Assembly (NCBI GenBank): GCA_963675135.1
Contig: OY776129.1
Location: 77,217,348 to 77,281,347 of the forward strand
Source of the DNA: Galeopsis tetrahit
Lineage: Eukaryota > Streptophyta > Magnoliopsida > Lamiales > Lamiaceae
Direction of reading: 5' to 3'
Length of the DNA stretch: 64,000 nucleotides
Both the position numbers and the translations under genes were made by a program. Within the stretch, counting starts at the first letter, position 1. Each line of letters begins with the position of its first letter. This document shows positions 50,654-63,400 of the stretch, in pieces. The notes under the pieces were generated by a model. The model saw only the letters and a program-made list of their open reading frames with translations. It made no database searches and had not been told where the DNA came from.

Positions 50654-51335
50654 TAAAAATAGTAATTTCTTATGTTTATTTTTTATAATTTTATAAGTAT
50701 TTTAAAATACAAGTTATAACCCATACAACGCATTCTTTTATTCAATCTGAACTTGTGCAAGAGTTTGTCGATATTGTGAAGATGACATGAATTATCAAAT
50801 ACATTAATTATTATTAAATATATTTTAAAATAATAAATTATATAAAATTTTGAAGTATTAAATAATAATATATATATTTTTTTAATTCTGCAAATTTGCG
50901 GGTCTTACCCCAATAATAATTATATTGTGATAAAAAAAAAATCTTTTAAAATGTCCGGAGCTCATGGGGAGCTTTCCCCGGAACGAAGAGAGTAATAAAA
51001 GAAAATTAGTAAAATTGCCAACCTGGCGACAATAGAGTAACATAAATGCGACTATAGTTAAATAGTATACGCCGATTTTATTGAATAGCGCTTTCCTCTT
51101 TTCCATTATTCATTACTCTCTATTTTCCTATCTAAACTGAAAACCGTATTCAAATTTCCCAATAATTCCGAAACCCCAGATCTCTCCGTTCTTCCTTTCC
51201 TCTCTTAATCAGCCCCGCAATCTGCTTTGGCAGCGTGCTTGTAATCAATCTCCGTCGTCGTGGAGACGTTCTGATTCCGCATAAATCCACGATATTCTAG
51301 ATTCTCCAGCGGATAAATCGGCGATCCGCTTAGAA
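50654..51335 (+). promoter_or_regulatory. Upstream region and 5' UTR of VAP27 gene
   Basis: The AT-rich upstream DNA passes into a pyrimidine-rich 5' leader at about 51100-51335. I cannot place the transcription start. No other gene is seen. Confidence 0.4.
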
Positions 51336-54300
51336 ATGAGCACCGGCGACCTCCTCCAAATCGAGCCTGTTGAACTTCAATTCCCATGTAATTGAAAACT
51401 CTATTTGTGTATCTGTCTTCATACATAGATTGCTTTGTTGTGAGGTCTTACTTCTAGGTTCAATTGTTAATTCTAGAATATTCTAGCCTTGTGAGAAAAT
51501 TGGGGAATATGCTGATTTAATTTTGTCATTTTAGATCTGTGCTTTCTATTTTTATTTTCTTATGATATTTGTTCTGATTTTTATTTTATTTTGCATATGA
51601 TAAAAGTCGAATTGAAGAAGCAGATCTCATGTTCCCTGCAATTGTCCAACAAATCTGATAATTATGTCGCTTTTAAGGTACGTACGCTGTTTTTGTTCAT
51701 TTAGATTTTCCTTTTACATTAATTTGGATGATATCTGCTTGACCGAATGAAAAAGAAAGTAATATATGCCTATGTGATTGTCTGGTTTTACCTTATTTCG
51801 TTTTTTTATTTAATCGAAATACTCAGGTTAAGACTACAAATCCTAAGAAGTACTGTGTGAGGCCAAACACTGGAGTCGTGCTTCCTCACTCAACCTGTGA
51901 TGTTATAGGTCTCTCCTTTTCTAATACGTATAAGTATTTCATATATTTGTATCGTTTAATGTTTGTGTCACTAAATCCATAACTTGTTTATATATTTAGT
52001 AACCATGCAAGCCCAAAAGGAGGCTCCAGCAGACATGCAATGCAGGGACAAATTTCTCCTCCAATGTGTTGTCGTGAGCTCTGGATCTACTCCAAAGGAT
52101 GTTACTGCTGAAATGGTACAGAACATTTTGGTTTTTAGTGTCCTGTTTAAGTTGGAATGTGGGGATCTAGCCAGAAATCGTTACCTTTCAGCTTCTGTCT
52201 TTTTTATTTCTTTTTCCTTTTCCAGTTCAGCAAAGAGTCGGGAAATCTTGTTGAAGAATGCAAGTTGAAAGTTTCCTATGTTCCACCCCCACAACCACCT
52301 TCACCAGTGCGAGAGGGATCAGAGGAAGGCTCCTCCCCAAGGGCCTCAGTATCAGATAATGGAACTGTGAACCAGACTTCTGATTTCAACACTGTAAGTA
52401 TCGCGATATTGAATACAACTGCAAAGATGCAGATTTTCTACCCATCGATTATATTCTTAACAAGTTGTATTTATTGTTTAATTTACACGACTGCAGGTGT
52501 CAAAAGGATTTCTTGACCAGCAGGAAAGCTCCACAGAGGTTATATACATGTTATTAATTTGATATGTTTATGTTCCTTTCCCATGTCTTAATTTTTCTTT
52601 CTTTGCATAAGCTGGTTTTAATCTGTGTGGTCAATTTTCTTGTTTTTTTCCTGAGATTGATTATATGGTTGGAAGTTGTAAAATAAGCCTTGATCTGAGG
52701 TTAATCATAGTGATATATAAGTCTTGAGAATACACACAAAGCATTTTCCTTCATATGAATTGTAAAAAATAAGGTAAGATATGGTAATCAGTTTTTTCTT
52801 GGATTACTCTAGTTTGGTGAAAAAGTTTATATTAAAAACCTATGTCTATTTAGAATTACTAATTTACTTTTTATTGCTCAATCTCGTAGGGTATGCAGCG
52901 TATGCTTTATTTGATATTTTGACCTTTTGAATTTTGGATTCCGTAATTTTGTGGATTTCAACTCCTGCTAAATAGTAATGGCGTGTGTGTTTGAGATTTA
53001 AGTAGGGTACGATTTAGATTTATGTGTGTAAGAGTGTGTGATGTTGTCTTATTATATTATTGTTAACTGTAATTGCAATTGCAATGATTGGATGATTATG
53101 TAATAATAAATATGTCACTGGAAGTTGTAAATGGGAGAAAAAAGATGTGAAAAGTGATAATAAATAAAAGAAGAGCAGGAATAAGAAAAATCTTATTTGC
53201 ATTAACAAGTCATTGGATAGAGTGTGATGGAGAAAAAAATGGTATTGTGGGGTTTATAGGTATTTGTAGGGGTGGATATATTGAATTTTAAAAAAATTGA
53301 TTCTAAAATCCCAAAGTAGAATAGTATTTAGATTTCGAAATCACAAATCAAACATACCTTTTAATGTGTAAAAGATTGTCCTGGGATTGGACCATTTGTT
53401 TAAACTATTGGGTTTCTTAGATTACTGTGAAGGAGTTTATTGTCCACTATTCTGAATAATTTGTTTGTTTGAATTGTAGGCCAAGGCCCTGATTTCTAGG
53501 CTGACTGAGGAGAAACGTTCTGCTATTCAGCAAAACAACAAGCTTCAGCAAGAACTGGTAATCAGTTTTCTGATTTTCTGATAACTGAAAATTGAAGTTA
53601 ATAATATCTTTTTAAAAAAGATAAGCGGAAAGTTGTTTTTGCAATTTCTTATTGCTATCATATTTGAACAACATTCATATATGATCCATACGGAGCATAC
53701 CATGAAGAGTTTCTGAATTTATGCTGTCCTTATTTTTGTGTTGAAACCTGAAACTCCAGGCTTGTGAAAAGAAGCCTATAGTTAGATGATGCTTTCTATA
53801 TTCGGGGTACCAAAATTGAGAATGAACCAAAAAATTATTGAGGGTAGAAGTAAAAAGAATGTTGAGTTGGATTTGCGGACAAAACTAAATTAGGTTGAAT
53901 AAATAATACTCCGTAAATGTATTTGGAAAAAGGTGGAGGTAGGTCCTTTTGATTTGAAAATCGGAGTAATGAAACTTGGTTTGGACATTTGTATGTCTGT
54001 AACATGCCCCAGTTTGCTATTTAAAAATTGGAGATTCATTTACTCAAATTAACGGGGAAAGTGGAAGTCCTTAAAACACTTGAAAATAAACTGGAGTATT
54101 AAAAGAAAGCTATACTTAAATACAAATACGTCTCTCGAGTCGTGACTGATTACAATTGCGAGATATGATCCTTATAGCCTACTCTACATAGTGGGATAGA
54201 GGAATAGCTGTATTTGAACTACATATTCAGCAAATGATTTTAAATAAAAAAGAGAGATGCTACTTATCTAGTACCTATTGGACTTCCTGTGCTATTGATA

Positions 54301-54962
54301 ATTCATACATGATTCATGTTTACCAATAACTTCAAAATTTCAGTTCTCACTTTGGCAAGTCAATGAACTTAACCAGTTATACTGGCCAGCCTCCACACAA
54401 TGTATGCAAATCACTAACCAAACAAAATATATGTAAAATACCATAATTATCATTTAAATCAGTATATCACATGGAGAAATAGGAATTTGTAGACTTGTGC
54501 TCCTTGTACATGAAATTTGACAAGGCAATGAACCTAATCAGTTATACTGGCCAGCCTCCACATGCTGTATGCAAATCACTAACCTAACAAAATATATGTA
54601 AAATTCCAAAGTATCATCTTATATAACATCGAGAAATAGTTGATTACTCTCACGAAGCCCAACTGAAGAAAGTTGTAGACCTGTCCTCTTTCTACATGAA
54701 ATTGGTCCCTGTGACCTGTTTCATGCTGGAAAGAGATCTGGTAGTTGATAATTGAAGCCCGATTCACTCTGTTTGAATTCATGCATTTGAAATTCTTTGC
54801 TTTTTTATTAAAGGTGTTTATGTATCAATTTGTTATTCATGTGCTGGTGTTGTGCAGGAGCTGTTGAGGCGAAAAAGCCGTGGTGGGGGCCTCCCATTCA
54901 CGTATGTTATCATTGTTGGGTTGATAGGCCTCCTACTTGGATATCTCTTGAAGAGAACATGA
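51336..54962 (+). CDS. VAP27-1: Vesicle-associated protein VAP27-1-like (VAMP-associated, MSP domain)
   Basis: Eight exons (51336-51387, 51607-51677, 51827-51908, 52000-52115, 52226-52393, 52497-52538, 53480-53557, 54858-54962) with GT-AG introns sum to 714 nt, 237 aa. The major sperm protein domain spans about residues 8-128: LLQIEPVELQFPFELKKQI, then the VAP signature KVKTTNPKKYCVRPNTGVV. A PPSPVREGSEEGSSPRASVS linker, a coiled coil (about 180-212) and a C-terminal membrane anchor (TYVIIVGLIGLLLGYLLKRT) follow. VAP27 proteins sit in the ER membrane and bind FFAT-like partners at ER contact sites with plasma membrane and cytoskeleton. Length matches Arabidopsis VAP27-1. Intact. Confidence 0.95.
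54362..54607. repeat. Duplicated segment in VAP27 intron 7
   Basis: A block of about 78 bp (CAGTTATACTGGCCAGCCTC, TATGCAAATCACTAACC, AACAAAATATATGTAAAA) occurs at about 54362-54440 and 54530-54607. The flanking CAATGAAC words are also shared. Confidence 0.85.
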
Positions 54963-55370
54963 TCGATGGAACTTGAGATCTGCACTCGTACGATGAGATG
55001 TGCTTGTTCAAATTTATTAGCATTTGCAGAGCTTTGGATTCAGATTAGCTGTTTGTTTGACTGTAGAAAACATGCCTAAATTGGTTGGATTTTTTTTTTC
55101 TTTCTTTTTTTCTTTTTTGTAATTGCTTAAAATGCATTGGTTGTGTGACTAATTTGCTCAGCATCCTTCGATTGTGTAACTTAAGGATGTATTTCTACAA
55201 GTTCATTTTATTTTGCTATTCCACCGTTTTTTTGATCGATGATCTGCTATTTTAGAACTTCTATATAGGTTTGATTTATTCATTTTTTTTCACAGCTTTC
55301 GGACCCAAAAAATATGATCGCTAATGAGTTCATGAATGAGGTATATCTTTCGTCCTATTCCTATATGAGG
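54963..55370. other. VAP27 3' UTR and downstream DNA
   Basis: The 3' UTR begins after TGA at 54960-54962. T-rich stretches follow near 55090-55120. No exact end can be assigned. Confidence 0.4.
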
Positions 55371-55515
55371 CAGGTTATGGTTAGAACTTGGAATCTGTGA
55401 GTTTTGCTTAACATTGCATTTTTAAATAATTTAATATGAGTTGGCAGGTTATGTTAAGAACTTGGAATCTGTGAGTTCTGCTTAGCATTGCATTTTTAAA
55501 TAATTTAATATAATA
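55371..55515. repeat. 74-bp tandem duplication
   Basis: Two units (55371-55444, 55445-55515) share AGAACTTGGAATCTGTGAGT and CATTGCATTTTTAAATAATT with few differences. Confidence 0.85.
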
Positions 55516-55519
55516 AAAT

Positions 55520-55855
55520 ATGAAGCATTTGTCTGCAGTGTATTTGTGATGCTATTAAATTCAAACAAAATGAAAAGTTTTACTGATGTCTGATCATGTA
55601 ATATTTATGTCTCTAGCTTTTTAAATACTAAAATTAACGAATTTGGCAAAAATCGAGTATTAAAAATCTGCTTAGGATAAACTTGTGCGTTCACCAAATA
55701 TTTGAGCAAAATGATCTCTATTTCATGTATATATTCTTTTTCGCTCAACGGCACAGGCGGTTAATTTGGCCAACTGATAAAAAAAATTCGAGGGAGTAAA
55801 AAAGACATGGAAAAAAAAGGAACAAGTGATTCATAAATGATTGTGAATTTTTTTT
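55520..55855. other. Intergenic DNA between VAP27 and the Stowaway copy
   Basis: I see nothing here that I can support. Confidence 0.4.
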
Positions 55856-56099
55856 CCTCATTCCCATAGGAATTTGCACACTTTCTATAAATGGATGTTG
55901 CGTACCAATTTGTACACCTCACTTTCAAAATATATTCTTATTCATTCATATGTCATTATTTTTTCACACACTCAATCTACTTTTTACTTTACTTTATTCA
56001 TAAAATTTTACAAAATTACCCACTCAAAACATCACTTATTACACATTTCGTAAATTGTGTGTCATTCCAGGTGTGCAAGTTTCTATGGGAGGGTGGGAG
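55856..56099. mobile_element. Stowaway-type MITE, diverged copy
   Basis: Interior and ends match 34840-35122 (GGAATTTGCACACTTTCTAT, then TCATTCCAGGTGTGCAA, ending GGGAGGGTGGGAG before TA). The left terminus is degraded (CCTCATTCCCATAG). It lies in the 1.8-kb interval between the two housekeeping genes. Confidence 0.7.
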
Positions 56100-56689
56100 T
56101 ATGATTTTGAGAAAATAATTGAATTTCCCGATTGCAAGAGAGTAGTAGGTGTTCGTAAATTTTTTAAATTATACTCCTTTAACTTTTGTTTATTTACAAA
56201 TTTGTAAACTCCATTGAATAAAATCCAAATGGATTCTATGTATTTTTAGACCTATTTTGCAAATGAGTTAAAAAAAAATGAGGATTAATTTTGTGTTTTT
56301 AGACTTATTTTGCAAATGAATAAAAAATTAAGATAAAGTTCATTTGAATTAAATTCACACAAATATTATCTTTTACTACTATTAAATTAATTAATCACTT
56401 GGAAGGGAGATAAAGACACTCAAAATAATTTACAGTAAATTAAAAAAATGATTATAAAAGTTATAAGATTCCCCTGCAAAAAACCAAGAATGGGTAGCTG
56501 ATGGGATTAAATGAATATGGCCCCCCTTCTACTACCGGTTACCACACTTGTTTCATCAAGCACCAGGCGGCATTCGATCCGCTGATTATTCCAAGGCGGA
56601 GTTCTATCAAAAGCGCCGCCGCTAAGCCTCAACCCAACCGACGTGTCACCGTCCTCCATATCTTCCTATCACAACAACCACCACCAGCT
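56100..56689 (+). promoter_or_regulatory. Upstream region of the cytidylyltransferase gene
   Basis: AT-rich to about 56500, then GC- and C-rich leader-like DNA (56515-56744). An open frame from 56501 covers this leader but is out of frame with the main start, and its protein is not recognisable. Confidence 0.4.
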
Positions 56690-56710
56690 ATGAGCCTCCT
56701 TTCTATGTAG
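56690..56710 (+). other. Possible upstream open reading frame (7 codons)
   Basis: ATG AGC CTC CTT TCT ATG TAG ends 34 nt before the main ATG at 56745 and is in another frame. If it is within the transcript it could reduce translation of the main frame. The transcript start is unknown. Confidence 0.35.
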
Positions 56711-56744
56711 CCCTCTCTTTCTCCGACTCTGTTTTCGCCTCTCA

Positions 56745-59700
56745 ATGGCTCCGCAAATTGTGGAATTCGATAGAATTGCTTTAATTCCTCTCTCCGTCAC
56801 CTCCCTCTGTTCATGTCGCTCTCACTCGGACTTTCGCCATCGGGCTGCGTTTCCCAAATATGCTACGTTATCGAATTTCCGTGAAATTAGGTTCAAATTA
56901 GAGGTAAGTGGTAGTGGAGCTTTTAGATTTGCTAAGGGTGGTGTTCTGATTAACCGCCGACGACGGGTGGTCTCGGGTGCGGCTAGGGCTGAGCAGCCGG
57001 AGCAAATTGACGACAGTGAAATCACTGATGAAGTAAGGACACTGTACTCTATGCTGAAAATAAGCCATTTATTATGCTTGTATGTAAGTGAATTTAGTAA
57101 TCAAGGAGAAACATCAAGTACTCCATCTAATCTGTTTATTTATCATCATTTTTATCAGATTTAATTTCCTTACTCACAAATATGGCAGCAGTCCAATAGT
57201 CGATGCATATTATGTAGACTGATATTTACAGCATGTGGAAGGAATGAAAGGAAATCAAATCCTTCAAATGTTTAAGGCATGAGGCCATATTTTTCATTTA
57301 GATTCGCATTATACACTTTAGATGTATGTTTCTTTAATACTGTGTGGACTATGTCAACTGGGCTGCTAATGTTGTAGGAAGTTAAAACAGGCAATCCATT
57401 ATCTGTTGGAGGCAATATTGATACAGAACGTCAACAAAAAAAAAGTCAGTTGAGGAAAAGGATTGTATTTGGAATAGGCATTGGAGTTCCTGTTGGAGGA
57501 GTGGTGTTGGCTGGAGGATGGATTTTCACTGTGGCCCTTGCCGCAGCAGTATTTGTTGGTTCCAGGGAGTACTTTGAGCTGGTAAGGAGTCGTGGAATCG
57601 CATCTGGAATGACTCCTCCTCCTCGATACTTGTCACGAGCTTGTTCTGTTATCTGTTGTCTAATGCCTCTATTGACACTGTAAGAGTTTATGGGTAACTT
57701 AATAATTCTGGTAAATTTAGTTAGTTACAGACATGGATCTCAGCTATCGATTTCCTGTAAGTGGAAATGAAGCCAATTATTTGACTTGGCATAGTTTTAG
57801 AAATGATATCTATTCCTAATTTAAGGAGAGAAGATTAATGATAAGAATAATTTACATAAGACTTCAATGATATTATAGTTCTTGAAGCGCAATGACCTCC
57901 TATTGACTGAAGCTTGCATCACCTAAAGCAAAATAGGTACTTAGATATAAAAACTCTTAATGAACCTATAATGGACAATAAATCAGTGTACCAGTTCTTT
58001 CCTAAAATGAAAATGCAATGGAAATGAACAAACAAAAAGTGTTAATAAAAGATGTCTATGATCTACTTTTGTTCTTACTTTCAAGTACTTAATTAGGGGG
58101 TGCTTGACTGCTTGGTTCAAAATTCTTCAATGGGAATGAAAATGAGTATAGAGTAATCATGGTGCTTAATGAAGTTGGTCAATTGACCTTCGTATGAGTT
58201 AATGAGACTCAAAATAAGTTAATCATTAGTTAATTACCCCATTTTGATTAAGTCCCTCCCCTCCTATAATCATTTATCCACCGTCATTCCAATATTTCTC
58301 CACCAACAATCATTTTTTGTCCCCTTCATTCCAATATTAGAGCACAACACAAACAATGTAACCACAATGGAACAACCCTTCCTCCAACATGTCCCTCTCA
58401 TTACCATTCCCATTGAAGAATTTGAACCAAGCGCCCCTAAGTGTTTCTTTTTCTTTTTGGTTGCCTCTGTGGGTTTTTCTGTATCTTAGAGGCCCATTTA
58501 TTTACTAGACTAATAATTCAGCAATGCCAATTTATTTTCCCTAAGTATAAAGTTTAGCAGTGTCCTAGATATGTCTGAGGCGCACCAGTATCACCTAGTG
58601 TCCTTAGCCTTGCCTCAGATGATATAAACACTGGATAAGTATATTCATTAGTAAAATGTTCACATGACTTGTATGTTAACTTTTCAAAGTTGCTAGTTGC
58701 TGAAGAACTTATGTGTGCAGTATTATTAATTGAATCTCCTTTTTTTTTTTTTTTTTTGTTGATTATAATTCGTGTGGTCTCCTTCCAGATACTTTGGGAA
58801 CATTGATGTCTCTGTGACATCTGCTGCCTTTTTTGTTGCTATGGGTCTTCTTCTGCAGAGGGGAAATCCTCGTTTTGCTCAGCTTAGTAGTACCATGTTT
58901 GGACTGTTCTATTGTGGCTACCTTCCTTCTTTCTGGGTTAAGCTACGGTGTGGTATATCAGCCCCCTCACTGAATACAAGTAAGACAGTTTTCTATGCTG
59001 CTTTTGATTGAAGAGTCATTTTATGTCACATGCAAATTTTCGATGATTGGCTATGGTGTTGGTGCATGATTTTCAGGCTTCTGCCTTTATTGTGTTACTA
59101 CTATTTTGTAATCTATGATATCTACCGTGCTATACTATAATAATGTTTATATGCAAGACTTCTAAATTTGATCTTATCATATCCGGAAAATATCTCATCA
59201 AGTGTTGAGCTTGCAGTATGGAGCTTTATACCATCCAGAATCTTGACTTGAGTTTGAAAGTGCATTCTCCTTAGTTTGGACATCTGTTTTTGTCATTATT
59301 TTTATATTTCTACAACTCATGTTATGTGGTAAAATGTGTTGTTGGTGCTATTAAAAACTATTATAAGGCAATTATTTTGAACTCCGTCCATGTTTGGCAG
59401 AATTCGCAGCATCCTGGCCTCAACTTCTTGGTGGTCACACTCTCTGGACGGTGGGTCTTGTGGCCACCTTAATCTCATTTAGCAGTATTATTGCAGCAGA
59501 TACATTTGCTTTCGTTGGTGGCAAGGTACTCTTTTTACCTAGGATTTGTCTCACTATGAGTTTGCCCTGACAAATAATTACTTTAGACATTGATACATTC
59601 CTCTTGGCAAAAGGAAGGAATTTTAACCACCACTAGGGTGTCTAATTTCATTGTGTTTCGTGTTGTCTTATCTCTCGTGTGTGATCGTTAATTGTGATAG

Positions 59701-60408
59701 GTAACCTATCATGTGGGGTGTATAGTCTTAATGGAATTTCATGCAGGCTTTCGGTAGGACTCCACTTACTGCAGTTAGTCCAAAAAAGACATGGGAGGGA
59801 GCTCTTGTAGGATTAGGTGGTTGTATAGCAATATCTATTTTATTGACCAAGATCTTCTCCTGGCCGTCTTCAATCCTCAGGTGCACCTTCAGCATTTTAA
59901 TCACCGTTTCTTTTTCTTCTTTCCGTTTCTGGGTCCTGTTAAATATGAATATATTGTTCTCTTTACATAAATTGATGTTGTCCAAATCATTCTCAGTGCT
60001 GTAGCTTTTGGCTTTCTGAATTTCTTTGGGTCTCTTTTCGGTGACCTCACCGAGTCCATGATCAAGCGTGACGCTGGCGTCAAAGATTCAGGATCTCTCA
60101 TACCTGGACACGGTAATTTTCTTACTCATTATTTTCACCTGTTGCAATGCAACATTTCCATAATTTGGTTAAAGTAAGTCATTTTAGACCACTTAAAGAA
60201 AAGCTGCCACACATCAGGTGTTGGCCATGAATTAATCATCGAACTCTCTCGATTCCTCTCTCTGTTTGTGCATGTGTGAAATTTCAATCTCTCTAAGAAG
60301 TATTTTCTTTGAGCAGGTGGGATACTAGATAGGGTCGACAGCTACATGTTTACAGGAGCATTGGCTCACTCGTTCGTCAAAACATTTCTACCACTCTATG
60401 GAGTTTAA
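56745..60408 (+). CDS. CDS4: Phosphatidate cytidylyltransferase, plastid type (CDP-diacylglycerol synthase, CDS4/5-like)
   Basis: Seven exons (56745-57032, 57378-57679, 58789-58979, 59401-59525, 59747-59880, 59997-60112, 60317-60408) with consistent phases give 1,248 nt, 415 aa. It makes CDP-diacylglycerol from CTP and phosphatidate, the step before phosphatidylglycerol, a thylakoid lipid. The first about 85 residues are Ser/Arg-rich, as in a plastid transit peptide. Several membrane segments follow (VFGIGIGVPVGGVVLAGG, FTVALAAAVFVG and others). The family signature is present near the C-terminus: SMIKRDAGVKDSGSLIPGHG, then GILDRVDS. Length fits Arabidopsis CDS4/CDS5; which of the two is closer is not resolved. 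Intact. Confidence 0.94.
58096..58438. mobile_element. MITE in intron 2 of the cytidylyltransferase gene
   Basis: 343 bp with inverted ends: GGGGGTGCTTG and CTTGGTTCAAAATTCTTCAA at the left, their complement TTGAAGAATTTGAACCAAGC then GCCCC at the right. The left end has an extra ACTGCTTG-type duplication. Flanking TTA/TAA suggests Tourist/Harbinger, but the duplication is not clean. Confidence 0.8.
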
Positions 60409-63400
60409 AAACTGCAAGTCGGACCCGAATCCTTCGCCATTTTCATATCTGCTGGTAAACCCGAGATGCTCAACTTCACCAGATGCTTCCAGTACATGCA
60501 TGTATTATCCTTGTTTTCGATTTTTTTTTTCGTTTTGTCATACAATAAATCATTGGGCCTTGTCTATGGCCCCATCTGTAGGGTAAGTAGAAATCTTGTT
60601 TTTTTTTGGGGGGGGTTCTTTCCTTTAATTTCTGTTGTGAAAAAGGCATCCTTAACTCATAAAGAATGTTCAATAATCAGCGACTAAATTGAGAAATTTG
60701 TATTCTTGTAGTATATATATACCAAAAACTAATTTCAGTGGAGTTAATATTCAAATTTATATAGGATATTTGCAGAAGAAATACCAAAGCCAAAATAACA
60801 AGTCATTTTTATTTCTCATTGATATATAATTCTGAAATCGTAATCAGTTGTTGACTGAGCGTGATGTTTAGGCTGATAAAAGAAATGTCAACTTAAGGCA
60901 ATTGAATGACCTAAAATGGTTGTTCCTAAATCGATTTTCATATAAATTATCCCCCACAACTCTTCTCAACTTTTTGTTTGTCGTTTCAATCTAGTCTATT
61001 TCAATTCTACAAGAAAAGACATTCGTCAACTTGTGTTTTGTGTCCCACAAACACATGATCAACAAATCAAGTTAATCACTTTTTAATCAAATTACAAATA
61101 TTTCTCAAAACAATTACTGGCAGACACGATGTTTTTTTAAAACAAAGAGTAGGTCAATTAGAGCCTCTTTCTTTCTTTCACGTGGATTTGTCTCTTCAAC
61201 CTCTCATTACCACATGACTAGCTTTTAACCAAAAATTCCAACGTTAATTTGGATAGATTAGATATGTGTCAACTTAATTATGAGCCTTTTCATAGCATGC
61301 ATTGCTAATTTGCCAATTTTCTTCTTCTATTAAATATTTATAAAAAATCAAAAAAATTAATCACCTCTAGTGAAAGTGATTAAAATAGGAAAAAATATAT
61401 ATTAAAATGATACAAATAGGGATAATTATGAAGTTGGTAGTAGTAAATTCACCATGGGGATGTTTATATTAGACAACTTGGAATTCACGCTCCCTTTTTG
61501 AACTAATTTTATAGGGATTTGAATGAATTTGAAACTCAATACAACTTTTAAGTTATAAGGAGTGTTACTTTTTAGCATACAAAGTAACACCTTGTGATAA
61601 TTTTGAGAAGAATAATCCATAAAATCAAATACATTTTTAAAATGCATTATAGTTTGAATTTTTTTTTACATGAATCTGGTTCACAAAACACACACTTTTT
61701 TTTACATGTCCTCAAAATATTTATATATATATATATTTATTTCAAAATTGGCAATTTCTGGGGCTACAGTTAAGGAAGACCCATCCTTCGTAAGTGGAGA
61801 ATCCACTTTTGAGGAAGGAAAATGTCTTCTTAGAAAGGAAAAAAGAACAAGGCCACTAGTTGACAACTTGACATGGTTTAATCTTTAACATGCATATCAA
61901 ATTAATGCAAATTTAATACAACCACTATATATACATGATGTGTTGTCAAATTGTGCATATATATTGGAGTTTGAGTTTGACCTTAATATCTATAATCTAT
62001 ATATATGTGTGTGTGAGAAGTCATGCACATATACAAAATGAAGAAGATAAAAGGGAAAAGAAAGTAGTTGGGGGATAGAAAAGAAAGTAAAACCACCATG
62101 CAAATGGCAAAATCCTCCCCCCATCTCATCCATGCAAATTAATTAAAAACAAGTTGTATGTATAGACTATAGAGACCAAAAAATAAAGAAGAGTTATAGA
62201 CATGTTGTGTAGTTATCAAGGGTCCCACCACAATTGGCTTTTGGACAAACATGAGTGCTTACTTTTGGGTTTTGGTATATAACCAAACAAAATATATGTG
62301 TGGGAACGAAACAATGCGTTCTTTTAAAGCTGACTAAATTTAATTTAATTAAAAAAAGGCTAATTAATAAGCTAGGGTTGAATTAAAGTTGAAAAAATTA
62401 GAGAAATTACAAGACATTAATGGAGAAAAGTTCAAGGAAGATATAGTAGAAAGTAATGTGAAAGAACAAAACCAAAATGGTAAATAAACTAGGGTTCTAG
62501 ATCAATTCGATTTCAGTTCAAAATTTTGGCCAAACTTCCGATCAGACGTTTTGGTTCAGAATCGACGATTTAAACCGGATGAACATGTCTCGAAATTAGC
62601 TCTATAAGATTGTGAGAGATAAACTTTGTTTGATGACAACCCTAGCTATAACTTTTCCTTGGCACACGCACACTCCCATATGTAACTCTCTCTCTCTCTC
62701 TCACTCACTATATATCACCCTTTTTTTACTTTACCTTTTGTTGTTTCTTTTCTTTTTGCCTCGGATTCTCTTGTATATATGTGGCTTCATTTCATTTTCT
62801 TTTTATAATTAAGTACATTATTTTTTTATACCACATCAGTTTTTTATTTTTATTCTCTAAATTTTTTCCATTTTGAAATTAATTTTTTATGTTTACATAA
62901 CTCTGTATTTTAGTCTTTTTACAGACAAGCATAGGTTATATTTTGTCTGAACTAAAAATTGAAACACTTATGATCCGACATTGTCGCTATCTGAATTTTT
63001 TTCACTGTCAAAATCATCATTGTTGTCTTACATATCATCATCCCCGACCGAATGAATTATCAGTGATCACTGGTAAAAAAATAATACATAAAATTTTGTA
63101 AATATAGAAGACTAATTCAAAGAGAATAAAAATCAAGACTGGTATTCCTTTCAATAATTAAGTCTTCGTGTTTTTTTTTTATAATAAAAAATTGTGTTTC
63201 AATTCGGCCTACACATGATTATATGTCTCTCTAAAATATAGCGTGGAACATTTATTTTATTATATTTTATGTTATGTATATTATTGTATGTTGAATGTAT
63301 AATTACGATATTATTTATGAAATACATGACACACCAAATGATATATGGATTTCAAATTAATTTAATTATTGAAAGAATGCTTAAGACAGATGGTGAAACA

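Noticed and set aside
51205..51426. Minus-strand frame over VAP27 exon 1
   Set aside because: Antisense shadow of the 5' UTR and first exon.
56501..56710. N-terminal extension or separate gene before the cytidylyltransferase
   Set aside because: Out of frame with the main start, no recognisable protein, and its first part lies in likely promoter DNA.
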